NCBI GenBank assembly: GCA_012839035.1
Contig: DUOB01000076.1
Location: 54,176 to 118,175 of the forward strand
DNA: 64,000 nucleotides
DNA from: Propionibacterium sp.
Lineage (GTDB): Bacteria > Actinomycetota > Actinomycetes > Propionibacteriales > Propionibacteriaceae
Reading direction: 5' to 3'
Position 1 is the stretch's first letter, and the number at the start of each line of letters is the position of its first letter. The notes beneath the pieces are model-generated. The model was not told where the DNA came from and made no database searches. It was given only the letters and a program-made list of their open reading frames with translations. A program made the translations under genes and the position numbers. This document shows positions 1-9,105 of the stretch, piece after piece.

Positions 1-1122
1 CGCCACCGTCGCCCGCCACCGCTGGACGCGCTTCGCCAGCAGATAGTTCGGCCCCTGCTGGGGAATCACCGCATCCACAACCCCCGGTTCGGGTCCCGGG
101 CGATAGTTCCGCTGCAGCAACCGGCCACCGCTGACAGCCTTGAGCACAGAGCGGAATCCTTTGATCCGCGCCCGGTCATAGGCCGCTGCCGAGAACTCGA
201 CCACGTCGGCCGGCACCCCGAACACGTCCGTCGGCGTCGCGAGATAGGCCAGCGACACGTCCTCACGGCTCCCGATCAGTCGCAGCGCCAGCGCATCGGT
301 CGCCATCGAGAGGCGCAGGTTGAGGGCTCCGTCGGCGTACGCATAGTTCCCCAGCACGAGCGGACCCTCGAACGTCGCCAACCACTCGGCCACCGCAGGC
401 AGGTCGTGGAGCAGGTCCACGCCGCTGCGGTCACCGATCTGTGGCACATGAAGAGTCCCGGCGCTCGCCTCCGCGATCCGCTCCAGACGGCGCCACAGGT
501 CCGGACGCGGCAGATCGACCGCGATCACCTCGGCACCCCAGGACAGCAACGCCTGCAACGGTCCCATCTCGGCACCAGCGCCGAGCACCACCACCCGGCG
601 GCCCTGCAGCGGCAGCCACTCCGGATGATGGGCCAACTCCCGCACCGCCTCGGCCGCCGAGGGCTCCAGCGCACCCCGTTGTTCCCACAGATCGAGCTGA
701 AGCAACAGAGTCTCGTCCTCGAGCCGACGACCGCCCACGGGGAGCGTGAAGGTGTCGGGCGACGCGATGCCGGTGATGGTGCGGGTCGTCACTGTTTCAC
801 CGGCGGGTTGATCGAACACCTCGGCCAGCGGCACCTCGACACCCGTGGCCGTCACGACACGCATCCGCTCGTGGAGGGACCGCAACCCGGCTTCCGCGAT
901 CGACACCGCAGCGGATTCCTCCGGCAGCCCCGCCTCCACCAGACGACGAAGGTGCGGCAGATAGCCGCTGCGCCACTCGTTCACCCGGAGTGCCGCCTCC
1001 GCGCCGATCGGATCGACGGGCCTGAGCGCATCCCCGACGACCGTGCGCCCGAGGGCTGTGCTGCTGCGTCGGCCCTGCTCATCGGCCGGCAGGACCACGC
1101 CTGCGGTTTCCACTGCGGTCAT
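1..1122 (-). CDS. Conserved protein of unknown function with Rossmann-like motif (partial, 3' end outside window)
   Basis: The reading frame is open from an ATG at 1122 to the left edge (374 codons, no stop), so the C-terminus is missing. The ATG overlaps the glnE stop by four bases (ATGA), which implies translational coupling. Around residues 175-195 a dinucleotide-binding-like stretch (VVVLGAGAEMGP followed by IAVDLPRPDLW) suggests an NAD(P)- or SAM-type Rossmann fold; the remainder has no motif I recognise. The coding potential is clear: G/C-rich third positions and no stops over 1.1 kb. A role linked to glutamine metabolism is suggested only by position and is not established. Confidence 0.75.
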   Translation of the reverse strand, partial: MTAVETAGVVLPADEQGRRSSTALGRTVVGDALRPVDPIGAEAALRVNEWRSGYLPHLRRLVEAGLPEESAAVSIAEAGLRSLHERMRVVTATGVEVPLAEVFDQPAGETVTTRTITGIASPDTFTLPVGGRRLEDETLLLQLDLWEQRGALEPSAAEAVRELAHHPEWLPLQGRRVVVLGAGAEMGPLQALLSWGAEVIAVDLPRPDLWRRLERIAEASAGTLHVPQIGDRSGVDLLHDLPAVAEWLATFEGPLVLGNYAYADGALNLRLSMATDALALRLIGSREDVSLAYLATPTDVFGVPADVVEFSAAAYDRARIKGFRSVLKAVSGGRLLQRNYRPGPEPGVVDAVIPQQGPNYLLAKRVQRWRATVA

Positions 1123-4058
1123 CCGTCATCTCCCCAGAACAAGTGCTCGACCACCTTGCGGGCCCGGCGTGCGACGCGTTGCCAGTCGGCCACCAGGTGG
1201 GATGCCTCTCCCGCGCCGTACCCCATCAGCACCGCGACCGCGGCCAGCTCCCGGGCATCGGGCGGGAGCGTGTCGGACGGCTTCGACCGCACCAGGGTGA
1301 TGCGGTTGCGGAGTCGCGAGGCCATCACCCAGGCGTTGCGCAGTGCCTCGGCGTCCTCGGCACTCAGCAACCCCAGCCGTTCGGCGTCGGCGATGGCCGG
1401 GAGCGTCCGCGCGGTGCGCAGTTCGGGGTGCAGATGGGCCTTGTCCATCTGCAGCGCCTGGATCGTCCACTCGACATCGGACAGACCGCCCGGCCCCAGC
1501 TTGAGGTGCCGTTTCGGATCGGCACCCCGGGGCAGCCGTTCGCTCTCCATGCGTGCCTTGAGGCGCCGGATCTCGCGCCATTGGGTCGCGGTCAGCCCGC
1601 CGTCGGGCCACCGCTGGCCATCCATGAGCTCCAGCAGCTGACCGGTGAGCTCCGCGCTGCCCGCCCCATGGTTGGCCCGGACCAGCGCCTGGGCCTCCCA
1701 GGTGGCGGACCATCGGTCGTAATAGCCCGCGTACGACGCCAACGACCGCACGATCGGACCGCCCTTGCCCTCGGGTCGCAGGTCCGCGTCGATCTCCAGC
1801 TTCGGCTCCGGACCCGGCCGGGCGAGCAGCGCCCGCACCTCCTTGATCAGGTTCTGCGCCTGATCGATCGTCTGCCGGTCGTCGTCGGCCACGACGAACT
1901 GGGCGTCCGCGTCGGAGGAATAGTTGAGTTCTTCCCCGCCCCAGCGCCCCATGGCGACGATGCCGAGGGGGACGGTGGGGGTACGCCGACCGGCGACGAG
2001 CAGCGCCACATCGATCGTGGCCGCCGCAAGATCGCTCAGTCCCTGGCCGACCTGATCGAGATCGAGCACGTTGAGGACGTCGCCCACACCGATGCGGAAG
2101 AGTTCCTTGCGGCGGACCGCGCGTACTGCGTCGATCGCGTCGATCGGGTCATCGAGGCGCTCCGCAACGAGCGTCATCTCCCGGACCAGGGCGGACTTGG
2201 GGCGAGGGCTCAGATAGCGGCGATCCGACAGCATCTGCAGGATCTCGGGCGAGCGCTTGAGCAGATCGGTCAGGTAGCGACTCGATGACAGGATGAGGGC
2301 CAGCCAATTCGCCATGGCGCCCTCGTCCCGGAGGGCCCGGAGATACCAGGGCGTGGTGCCGAGCGCCTCCGACACCTGCCGGAAGGCCAGCAGACCCGCA
2401 TCCGGGTTGGGCCCATCGGCGAACCACCCAAGCATCGCCGGCAGGAGCTGGCGCTGGATCTCGGCCTGTCTGGTCATGCCCTGGCTCATGGCCTCGATGT
2501 GCTGCAGGGCCGCCTTCGGGTCCAGGAAGCCGAGCGCCAGGAGTCGGGTCCGGGCAGCTTCGGTGGTGAGCCGCACCTCTCCGGAGGGAATCCGGGCGAC
2601 CGCCTCGAGGAGCGGGGAATAGAAGAGGCGACGATGCAGCGCCAGGACTCGGCGCGACCGCCTGCGCCAGCCCTCGGTGACCTCGCTCGGTGACAGACCG
2701 AGGCTGCGACCGATGCGCCGCAGATCAGCCTCCGCAGTCGGCAGCAGGTGGGTGCGGCGCAGCCGGAACAGTTGGGTGCGATGTTCGAGTACGCGGACGA
2801 AGCGATAGGCCTCCCCCAGCTCCCGGCCATCCGCCCGGCCGACATAGCCGGCATCCACGAGTGCGGTGAGCCCGGGCAGTGTCGCACTCGCTCGAATGCG
2901 TTCATCCGTCCGGCCATGGACGAGCTGCAGCAGTTGGACGGAGAATTCGACGTCGCGCAGGCCCCCTTCGCCCAGCTTGAGCTCGCGGCCCTGTTCCTTG
3001 GCGGGGATGTGATCGATCACGCGCCGCCGCATGCCCTGGGAGTCCTGCACGAAGTTGTCGCGTTCAGCGACTCGCCACACCCGCGGCATGATCATGTCGA
3101 CGAAGGATTGGCCCAGTGCGCGATCGCCCGCCATGGGGCGGGCCTTGAGCATGGCCTGGAATTCCCAGCCCTTGGCCCATTTCGCATAGTAGGCCTCGTG
3201 GCTCGCGAGGGTCCGCACCAAGGGACCTGCCTTGCCCTCCGGGCGGAGCGCGGCATCGATCTGCCAGATGGTGCCGGCCGCGGTGTGGGCGGAGCAGATC
3301 CTGGTCAGGCTGGAAGCCAGGCGGGATGCGATCTGCACGGCCTGATCGGCGCTGACCAGCGGCTCACCATCGGGTCCCGGCACCGGCTCGGCCAGATAGA
3401 GCACGTCGACATCGGAGACATAGTTGAGTTCGCGCGCGCCGCACTTGCCGAGCGCGATGATCGCGAGCCGGGTCTTGGCGGCCTGGTCGGGCCCCACTTC
3501 TGCGCGGGCGATCGCCAGTGCGGCTTCCACTGTCGCATCGGCCAGATCCGAGAGTTCCCCGGCCACGTCGTCCATCAGACCGATCGGATCGGCGCTGCTC
3601 AGATCCCGGGCGGCGATGCGCACGATCTCATCGCGATAGGTCATGCGCAGTTCGTCGCTGAGGCTCACCTGCCCCACGGGGGCGGTCTCATCGGGGTCCG
3701 CCCCGACCGATCGCAGCAGACGGGCTCGCATCTCGGCGGCCGAGGCACGCCTCGCCTCAACCTTCAGCACCTCCAGTCGTGCCGGGTGAGCGGCCAGGTG
3801 GAGCTGAAGGGTGGCACTGGACGCCAGCACGTCGATAACCTGCCGCGCCCACAGTGGGTCTGCCGCGAGGTCGGCGAGGATGGTGCGGTCGTCCCGGGCG
3901 ATCCTGTCCAGGCCCTCGAATGCGTGATCCGGATCACACGAGGCGGCCGCGAACTCCACCAGAACGGCGGCGTGGTTCTCCGCGAGATCCCAGTCCACCA
4001 AGCGGGCAGCCGCCTGTTTGGCCGACTGGAATCCCCGTCGCGCCAATGTTCCGGTCAT
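1119..4058 (-). CDS. glnE: Bifunctional glutamine synthetase adenylyltransferase / adenylyl-removing enzyme
   Basis: The 979-residue protein adenylylates and deadenylylates glutamine synthetase in response to nitrogen state. Two nucleotidyltransferase halves are visible. Each carries a G-x-D-x-D-type metal site: ELNYVSDVDVLY near residue 215 (adenylyl-removing half) and EELNYSSDADAQF near residue 710 (adenylylating half). Each half also has a later ADLRPEGK/AALRPEGK motif. I chose the ATG at 4058 (MTGTLARRGF) because family members begin there; an in-frame start at 4127 would add 23 Ala/Arg-rich residues unlike the family. The gene is immediately followed, with overlap, by the partial gene at the left edge. 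The glutamine synthetase at 5074-6417 is the obvious neighbour, although the gene between them runs on the other strand. Confidence 0.97.
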   Translation of the reverse strand: MTGTLARRGFQSAKQAAARLVDWDLAENHAAVLVEFAAASCDPDHAFEGLDRIARDDRTILADLAADPLWARQVIDVLASSATLQLHLAAHPARLEVLKVEARRASAAEMRARLLRSVGADPDETAPVGQVSLSDELRMTYRDEIVRIAARDLSSADPIGLMDDVAGELSDLADATVEAALAIARAEVGPDQAAKTRLAIIALGKCGARELNYVSDVDVLYLAEPVPGPDGEPLVSADQAVQIASRLASSLTRICSAHTAAGTIWQIDAALRPEGKAGPLVRTLASHEAYYAKWAKGWEFQAMLKARPMAGDRALGQSFVDMIMPRVWRVAERDNFVQDSQGMRRRVIDHIPAKEQGRELKLGEGGLRDVEFSVQLLQLVHGRTDERIRASATLPGLTALVDAGYVGRADGRELGEAYRFVRVLEHRTQLFRLRRTHLLPTAEADLRRIGRSLGLSPSEVTEGWRRRSRRVLALHRRLFYSPLLEAVARIPSGEVRLTTEAARTRLLALGFLDPKAALQHIEAMSQGMTRQAEIQRQLLPAMLGWFADGPNPDAGLLAFRQVSEALGTTPWYLRALRDEGAMANWLALILSSSRYLTDLLKRSPEILQMLSDRRYLSPRPKSALVREMTLVAERLDDPIDAIDAVRAVRRKELFRIGVGDVLNVLDLDQVGQGLSDLAAATIDVALLVAGRRTPTVPLGIVAMGRWGGEELNYSSDADAQFVVADDDRQTIDQAQNLIKEVRALLARPGPEPKLEIDADLRPEGKGGPIVRSLASYAGYYDRWSATWEAQALVRANHGAGSAELTGQLLELMDGQRWPDGGLTATQWREIRRLKARMESERLPRGADPKRHLKLGPGGLSDVEWTIQALQMDKAHLHPELRTARTLPAIADAERLGLLSAEDAEALRNAWVMASRLRNRITLVRSKPSDTLPPDARELAAVAVLMGYGAGEASHLVADWQRVARRARKVVEHLFWGDDG

Positions 4059-4271
4059 CGACCCCGATCTGGCCACGAGGTCGAGGCTACTAGCCGCGGC
4101 CCTTCGCCGAGCCCCCGCCGCGGCCACATCACCCGTGCACGTTGCCCCGACGAGCTGCCTTTCCGCAGCGCGTGCAGTTGGACGGATCTGGATGCAGCAG
4201 GCCGGTGGTCGGACAAGCTTTGTTCACACCGGAGCAATCTGGGGTCCACACTCGGGCTCTAGAGTTGCCAG

Positions 4272-5060
4272 GTGGGAATTGCAGCGCAGCGGCGAACCGC
4301 GGTCAACGGAGTCATCGATCAGGGCCATCACCTGCTCGATTTCCTGGGCTCCCTGCGACCCGCGGAATTCGGACGGTGCGTTCCGGGCACCGACCTGGCG
4401 GTCACGGACGTCATCGCGCGGCTGTTGGTGGGTCAGAACATGGTGTTGACGGCGCTCGACCGCCCCACCACCCAGCGGCCCACGGCGCTCCCGGCCTATT
4501 GCGCCAGCAGCGGTTTGGAACGTCACCGCAATGCAACCCTGGCCCGGGAGATCTCCGACCACAACGCCGGATCAACGCTCCTCGCGCAGTTCCAGCAGAC
4601 GCAACAGGACCTTGCGCACCGGCTCTCCGCATCCGACCTGCCCGAGGTCATCTCCCACACCCGGGTCTCGCTGAAAGTGGCCGATGTGCTGCGCCTGCTC
4701 AGTCTGGAGTGGGTCCTGTACTCCGACGATCTCACTCGTGCCGTCCCCCGTCAGCGTCCGGTGATCGTCCCACGAACGAATCTCGCCGACGCTGTCCGGC
4801 TGCTCGCAGATATCGTCCGAACCCGCCATCCCGGTGGATCGGTGGAAATCCGAGTGGCCCCGTTCGTCGCTGTCCAGTGCGGTGCCCCGAGCGAGCCCCG
4901 CCACACCCGCGGCACTCCGCCCAATGTGGTCGAGTGCCAGCCGCTGCCGTTCATCCGTCTGTGTCGGGGTCGCGAGACCTGGTTCGAGGCGATGCGGTGG
5001 AACCATCTCACCGCGAGCGGTGCGCGGGCGGACCTCTCGGAGTGGTTCCCCCTCTTCTGA
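4272..5060 (+). CDS. Mycothiol-dependent maleylpyruvate isomerase-like / sterol-carrier (SCP) family protein
   Basis: This is a 262-residue soluble protein starting at GTG 4272. The N-terminal half resembles the DinB-like helical domain of actinobacterial mycothiol-dependent enzymes, with the pattern VIDQGHHLLDFLGSL then PGTDLAVTDVIARLLVGQN. The C-terminal half (from about residue 170) looks like the bacterial SCP2-type domain that often follows it (PPNVVECQPLPFIRLCRGRETW, ending in SARADLSEWFPLF-like sequence). Its substrate cannot be read from sequence. It lies between glnE and glnA2 on the opposite strand and converges on glnA2 with a 13-base gap, so it is not part of their operon. Confidence 0.75.
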   Translation: MGIAAQRRTAVNGVIDQGHHLLDFLGSLRPAEFGRCVPGTDLAVTDVIARLLVGQNMVLTALDRPTTQRPTALPAYCASSGLERHRNATLAREISDHNAGSTLLAQFQQTQQDLAHRLSASDLPEVISHTRVSLKVADVLRLLSLEWVLYSDDLTRAVPRQRPVIVPRTNLADAVRLLADIVRTRHPGGSVEIRVAPFVAVQCGAPSEPRHTRGTPPNVVECQPLPFIRLCRGRETWFEAMRWNHLTASGARADLSEWFPLF

Positions 5061-5073
5061 CGGACGTTCTCGA

Positions 5074-6417
5074 TCAGAGCACCGGCAGATAGCGCTGCAG
5101 TTCCATCGGGGTGACCTGTGCGCGATATTCGTCGAACTCCGCCCGCTTGTTGCGCAGGAAGAACTCGTGCACGTGCTCACCCAGGGTTTCGACTGCGAGC
5201 TCGGAGTTCTCCATGGCCCGGATCGCCTCGTCGAGATTCCGCGGGAGGGGCCGGATGCCGAGGGCACGGCGTTCCCGTTCGGTCAGTGACCACACGTCGT
5301 TCTCGGCTTCCTCCGGCAGGTCATAGTCACCTTCGATGCCCGCCAATCCGGCATTCAAGATGAGTGCGAACGCCAGATAGGGATTGGCTGCCGAGTCGAT
5401 CGAGCGCAACTCGATGCGGGCCGAGGAGCCCTTGTGCGGTTTGTACATCGGCACCCGCACCAGCGCAGACCGGTTGTTGCGCCCCCAACAGACGTAGCTC
5501 GGTGCCTCCCCGCCGAAGGCCAGCCGTTTGTAGGAATTCACCCATTGATTCGTCACTGCCGAGATCTCCTCCGCATGGCGGAGAACACCCGCGATGAACT
5601 GCTTGCCCGTGCGCGAGAGGTGATACAGCGCCCCCGCTTCATAGAAGGCATTGGAGTCCCCACTGAACAGCGACATATGGGTGTGCATGCCCGAACCGGG
5701 GTGCTCGCTCAGGGGTTTCGGCATGAACGAGGCGCGGATGTCGGCGTGCTCGGCGACCTCCTTGATCACCGTCCGGAACGTCATGATGTTGTCCGCCATG
5801 GACAGGGCGTCGGCATAGCGCAGGTCGATCTCCTGCTGACCGGGTCCGTTCTCATGGTGGGAGAACTCCACGGAAATGCCCATCTGCTCGAGCGTCGTGA
5901 TCGCACGGCGTCGGAAGTTCGACCCCAGGTTGCTCACCGTGTGGTCGAAATATCCCGACGAGTCGATCGGCACGGGCTGTCCCTCGGGCGACAGCGCCTT
6001 CTCGAACAGGAAGAACTCGATCTCGGGATGGGTATAGAACGTGAACCCCAGATCAGCGGCCTTCCCGAGCGCACGTTTGAGGACATAGCGGGGATCGGCA
6101 TAGGACGGCGAGCCGTCCGGCAGGGTGATGTCGCAGAACATGCGGGCGGTGCCGCCCTCATCGTTCGACGCGCGCCACGGCAGGACCTGGAAGGTGGAGG
6201 GGTCGGGGTGCGCCACCATGTCGGATTCATAGATGCGGGCGAAGCCCTCGATCGCCGAGCCGTCGAAGCCGAGGCCCTCTTCGAAGGCGCCCTCGAGCTC
6301 GGCCGGCGCAATGGCCACGGACTTGAGGAAGCCCAGCACGTCCGTGAACCAGAGCCGGATGAAACGGATGTCCCGCTCCTCGATCGTGCGCAACACGAAC
6401 TCGGTCTGCTTGTCCAT
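5074..6417 (-). CDS. glnA2: Type I glutamine synthetase, GlnA2-like
   Basis: The 447-residue protein makes glutamine from glutamate, ammonia and ATP. It shows the beta-grasp N-domain (RFIRLWFTDVLGFLKS, GLGFDGSAIEGF) and the catalytic domain motifs EIEFFLF, PGQQEIDLRYADAL, GSGMHTHMSLF and NRSALVRVP. The length and lack of the extra insertion fit the alpha-type subunit. The region of the adenylylation tyrosine reads GDYDLPEEAE, so a tyrosine is present although the context differs from the classical NLYDLPP; whether GlnE modifies it is open. The ATG at 6417 gives a family-like N-terminus (MDKQTEFVL); a GTG two codons upstream is an alternative. Adjacency of glnA2 and glnE matches mycobacteria. 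Confidence 0.95.
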   Translation of the reverse strand: MDKQTEFVLRTIEERDIRFIRLWFTDVLGFLKSVAIAPAELEGAFEEGLGFDGSAIEGFARIYESDMVAHPDPSTFQVLPWRASNDEGGTARMFCDITLPDGSPSYADPRYVLKRALGKAADLGFTFYTHPEIEFFLFEKALSPEGQPVPIDSSGYFDHTVSNLGSNFRRRAITTLEQMGISVEFSHHENGPGQQEIDLRYADALSMADNIMTFRTVIKEVAEHADIRASFMPKPLSEHPGSGMHTHMSLFSGDSNAFYEAGALYHLSRTGKQFIAGVLRHAEEISAVTNQWVNSYKRLAFGGEAPSYVCWGRNNRSALVRVPMYKPHKGSSARIELRSIDSAANPYLAFALILNAGLAGIEGDYDLPEEAENDVWSLTERERRALGIRPLPRNLDEAIRAMENSELAVETLGEHVHEFFLRNKRAEFDEYRAQVTPMELQRYLPVL

Positions 6418-6527
6418 GGACACAGTCTGCCCCGCCCCGTGTTTCAGTCGGGTTACGACCCCTCCGAACCCCTTGTTGTGCCGTTAGGGTCAGTGCAGCG
6501 ATCGTCGGCCGGACAGAGGAGTACGCC

Positions 6528-7232
6528 GTGAGAACTGGGCGTCCCGCGTGGCTGATTCCCGTGATTGCCGTCAGCGTGATCGCGGTCGGTGCGATGGTGA
6601 TCGGCCTCGCGTTGATCGCACCCCTGTGGTCGCAGGTGAGAACCTCGTCTGCCCCGTCCCTCCCCACCAGCTCTGCCACGGGACAGGGGACCCGGTCGGC
6701 ACCGGCCGGCGTACGGCCCGGCCTGATCGCCGAGGAGCTCTGCCATGTCGGCGAACCAGAGTTCCGGGGCAGTGACTCCCAACCCGGCCGGCTCAACGGG
6801 GGCGGCCTGTCACTGCCACTGCCCACCGACCTTCCGTTCGGCGACCCGGCCCGCATGCCGTATGCCTTCGATGTCGCACTGGTGGACTCCCCCACGGACG
6901 CGTCGTGGGCAGGAGTGGGGGCCGTACGGATCGAGGAGCCCTATCACACGACCGAACAGGCAAGCGGCACGGTGACCGCGTGCCTGGCCCGCGCGTACGC
7001 CGACTCCGACCTGCAGGTGACCGAGGCCGCTTTTGTCACGATTCCCGGGACCACGCAAGCCCACGAGCGCACCGGACGGACCACGCGGGACGGCACCACT
7101 CACGATTTCCGCGTCCTGATCGCCGACGCCGGAGGCCCGGAATCGCTTGCCGTCTATGTGCGGGTATCGCGGCCCAACACCGCAGCCGCCGACGCTCTCA
7201 ACCGTGCCGAGGCCGGTCTGGCCGCGCCCTGA
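6528..7232 (+). CDS. Single-pass membrane protein of unknown function
   Basis: This 234-residue protein starts at GTG 6528 with a good ribosome-binding site (agaggag, 7 bases upstream). Residues about 8-32 form one hydrophobic helix after a short basic N-terminus (MRTGRPAW). The helix is followed by a Ser/Thr/Pro-rich linker and a globular, presumably extracytoplasmic domain with no motif I recognise. It is divergent from glnA2 and just upstream of map. There is no lipobox. The pattern resembles many actinobacterial secreted anchored proteins of unassigned role. Confidence 0.7.
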   Translation: MRTGRPAWLIPVIAVSVIAVGAMVIGLALIAPLWSQVRTSSAPSLPTSSATGQGTRSAPAGVRPGLIAEELCHVGEPEFRGSDSQPGRLNGGGLSLPLPTDLPFGDPARMPYAFDVALVDSPTDASWAGVGAVRIEEPYHTTEQASGTVTACLARAYADSDLQVTEAAFVTIPGTTQAHERTGRTTRDGTTHDFRVLIADAGGPESLAVYVRVSRPNTAAADALNRAEAGLAAP

Positions 7233-7238
7233 ATCCGG

Positions 7239-7436
7239 TCAATCGTCGTCGTCCTCGTCGTCGTTCCACTTCGGGTCGTTCTCCCACTCCTCATTGCGTG
7301 CGGCAACCCGCTCCAGCGCGGCCTGCGCTTCAGCACGAGTGGCGAACGGACCCAAGCGATCCGTCGATTTGCAGCCGTCCCACGGCTCGACGGCGCGGTG
7401 CTTCAAGCAGAAGTAGTATTCGTTCTCCGCAGCCAT
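7239..7436 (-). CDS. Small conserved acidic-tailed protein (65 residues)
   Basis: The ATG at 7436 is preceded by a strong ribosome-binding site (ggaggaatgct on the minus strand). The product begins [17 protein letters not shown] and has a Cys/His-containing N-terminal half (C10, H13, C22). The middle segment is helical ([21 protein letters not shown]) and the tail ends in a run of aspartates. The pattern recurs in actinobacteria as a short uncharacterised protein; the sequence does not show a function. A much longer ORF in the same frame running antisense through map is a shadow. Confidence 0.8.
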   Translation of the reverse strand: MAAENEYYFCLKHRAVEPWDGCKSTDRLGPFATRAEAQAALERVAARNEEWENDPKWNDDEDDDD

Positions 7437-7502
7437 AGCATTCCTCCTGCCGACGGCCCAGAGCGGTTGTCCTCCGGGACACCCAGCATAGGATGTGGCG
7501 TC

Positions 7503-8351
7503 GTGACCGCTCTCAAGCCCTATCCCGTCTCGCCGCGCCTGCCCGTTCCCGCGCACATCCCCCGCCCACACTATGTGGGCCTCACTGCGCCGAAGCCCTA
7601 TCGCGGCTCCCACGTGCAGAGCGCGGAGACCATCGAGAAGATGCGGGTGGCCGGCAGGATCGCCGCGCAGGCGCTGGCCTATGCCGGCACGCTGGTCGAG
7701 CCCGGTGTCACGACCGACGAGATCGACCGCAAGGCCCACGAGTTCATCTGCGACCACGGGGCCTATCCGTCGACGGTCGGCTATCGCGGTTTCACGAAGT
7801 CGATCTGCACGTCGATCAACGAGGTCATCTGCCACGGCATCCCGGACGCCCGCCCGCTCGAGGACGGCGATCTGGTGAAGATCGACCTCACCGCGTTCTA
7901 CGACGGTGTCCACGGCGACAACTGCGCAACGTTCTTCTCCGGGGACGTCGATGAGGAGTCCCGGCTGCTGTCGGAGCGCACGCACGAAGCAATGATGCGC
8001 GGCATCCGTGCGGCCAAGCCCGGGCGTGAGGTGAATGTGATCGGCAAGGTCATCGAGGCCTATGGCAAGCGCTTCGGTTATGGGGTGGTGAAGGACTACA
8101 CCGGCCACGGCGTCCACACCGCTTTCCACTCCGGCCTTGTCATCCCGCACTACGACGCGAAGCAGTTCGACGACGTCATCGAGGTCGGCATGACCTTCAC
8201 GATCGAGCCGATGATCGCGCTCGGCGGCATCGACTGGCACGTCTGGGACGACGGCTGGACCGTGGTGACCAACGACTTGTCCCGCGTTGCACAGTGGGAG
8301 CACACGGTCGTCATTACTCCCGGGGGCGCCGAGATCCTGACGCTGCCCTGA
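7503..8351 (+). CDS. map: Methionine aminopeptidase, type I
   Basis: The 282-residue enzyme removes N-terminal methionine from new proteins. All five metal ligands are visible: D128 ([10 protein letters not shown]), D139 (HGDNCATF), H202 (GHGVHTAFH), E235 (TIEPM) and E267 (WEHTVV). The N-terminal ~40-residue extension with a PxxP-rich stretch ([15 protein letters not shown]) is typical of actinobacterial MapB-type enzymes. The start is GTG 7503 ([11 protein letters not shown]); the longer in-frame ORF upstream has no family match. It is divergent from the small gene at 7239-7436 and followed by a GC-rich hairpin. Confidence 0.97.
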   Translation: MTALKPYPVSPRLPVPAHIPRPHYVGLTAPKPYRGSHVQSAETIEKMRVAGRIAAQALAYAGTLVEPGVTTDEIDRKAHEFICDHGAYPSTVGYRGFTKSICTSINEVICHGIPDARPLEDGDLVKIDLTAFYDGVHGDNCATFFSGDVDEESRLLSERTHEAMMRGIRAAKPGREVNVIGKVIEAYGKRFGYGVVKDYTGHGVHTAFHSGLVIPHYDAKQFDDVIEVGMTFTIEPMIALGGIDWHVWDDGWTVVTNDLSRVAQWEHTVVITPGGAEILTLP

Positions 8352-8352
8352 C

Positions 8353-8375
8353 CCCGCGGTCGCGCTGACCGCGGG
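8353..8375 (+). terminator. Hairpin downstream of map
   Basis: An 8-bp perfect stem, CCCGCGGT paired with ACCGCGGG around a 7-base loop, begins two bases after the map stop codon. A second short stem (GGTGG/CCACC) follows. There is no T-run, so termination is inferred from position and stem strength. Confidence 0.5.
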
Positions 8376-8481
8376 TGGTCGACGAGCCACCCGGCCTTCC
8401 GGAGCAGGGGCGCTGGGGTGAACCCGGCGAACTGAAGTCCGTTAAGGTTGGCCATCAGGTTCGGACGATCAGGAGTTCCCC

Positions 8482-9105
8482 ATGCACAGGCTTCGCCCCG
8501 GTCTCGCCGCAGCCTTCACGGTGATCCTCCTGGCCGGCTGCAGCGCCACCCCGGATGCGACCCCCGCCCAATCGCCCGCACCGACGCAGACTCCCGCCGC
8601 GCCGACCGAGATCACCGAAGAGGTCGAGACAGCCGACGGCACGGATGATCCCGGTGATCAGGCGACCAGCCTGGCCGACGCGATGATCGAGGCCGACGGA
8701 GTGGGCCCGATCCGGATCGGCATGTCTCTCGCCGAAGCACAGGCCCATGGCTGGGCGGCCCGCAGCGAGGTGTGCGACCGCTGGGATGCGTCCCCGGCGC
8801 TCATCGATCAGGGGCTCAGCCTGACGTTCCTGGACGATCGGCTCTATGAGATCTGGGTGCACGAACCGACCTTCGGGACAGCCGCCGGGATCAAGCCCGG
8901 CGATTCACTGGAGGACGTGCAGAAGGCCTATGGGGAGGACCTGCGCACCGAGGAACGTGAAGGCGCCGGAGGCCGATTGCCCGCGTGGTTCGTCGTGGAC
9001 GACGAGCATGAGCTGCTGTTCGTCGAAGTGGATCCCGGGAAGGATCAGCAGATCAAAGCGATCCTCGCCCGCACGCACGGCACCCCGGTGATCGAGGGAT
9101 GCTGA
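8482..9105 (+). CDS. Secreted lipoprotein, first of a tandem paralogous pair
   Basis: A 207-residue protein with an ideal upstream site (aggag) and a lipoprotein signal peptide ending in the lipobox LLAGC (C20). A Pro/Thr/Ala-rich linker follows, then a globular domain: IRIGMSLAEAQAHGW, a CDRWDASPAL motif, LYEIWVHEP and GDSLEDVQKAYG. Its stop overlaps the start of the next gene by seven bases, and that gene encodes a paralogue with the same motif order. No enzymatic signature is visible. It is probably attached to the outer face of the membrane. Confidence 0.8.
   Translation: MHRLRPGLAAAFTVILLAGCSATPDATPAQSPAPTQTPAAPTEITEEVETADGTDDPGDQATSLADAMIEADGVGPIRIGMSLAEAQAHGWAARSEVCDRWDASPALIDQGLSLTFLDDRLYEIWVHEPTFGTAAGIKPGDSLEDVQKAYGEDLRTEEREGAGGRLPAWFVVDDEHELLFVEVDPGKDQQIKAILARTHGTPVIEGC

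Noticed and set aside
2748..4262. 504-codon plus-strand open frame antisense to glnE
   Set aside because: glnE is certain on the minus strand; this frame shows no ribosome-binding site or motif.
7437..8390. Long minus-strand extension of the 65-residue gene
   Set aside because: It is antisense to map. The strong ribosome-binding site and conserved start are at 7436.
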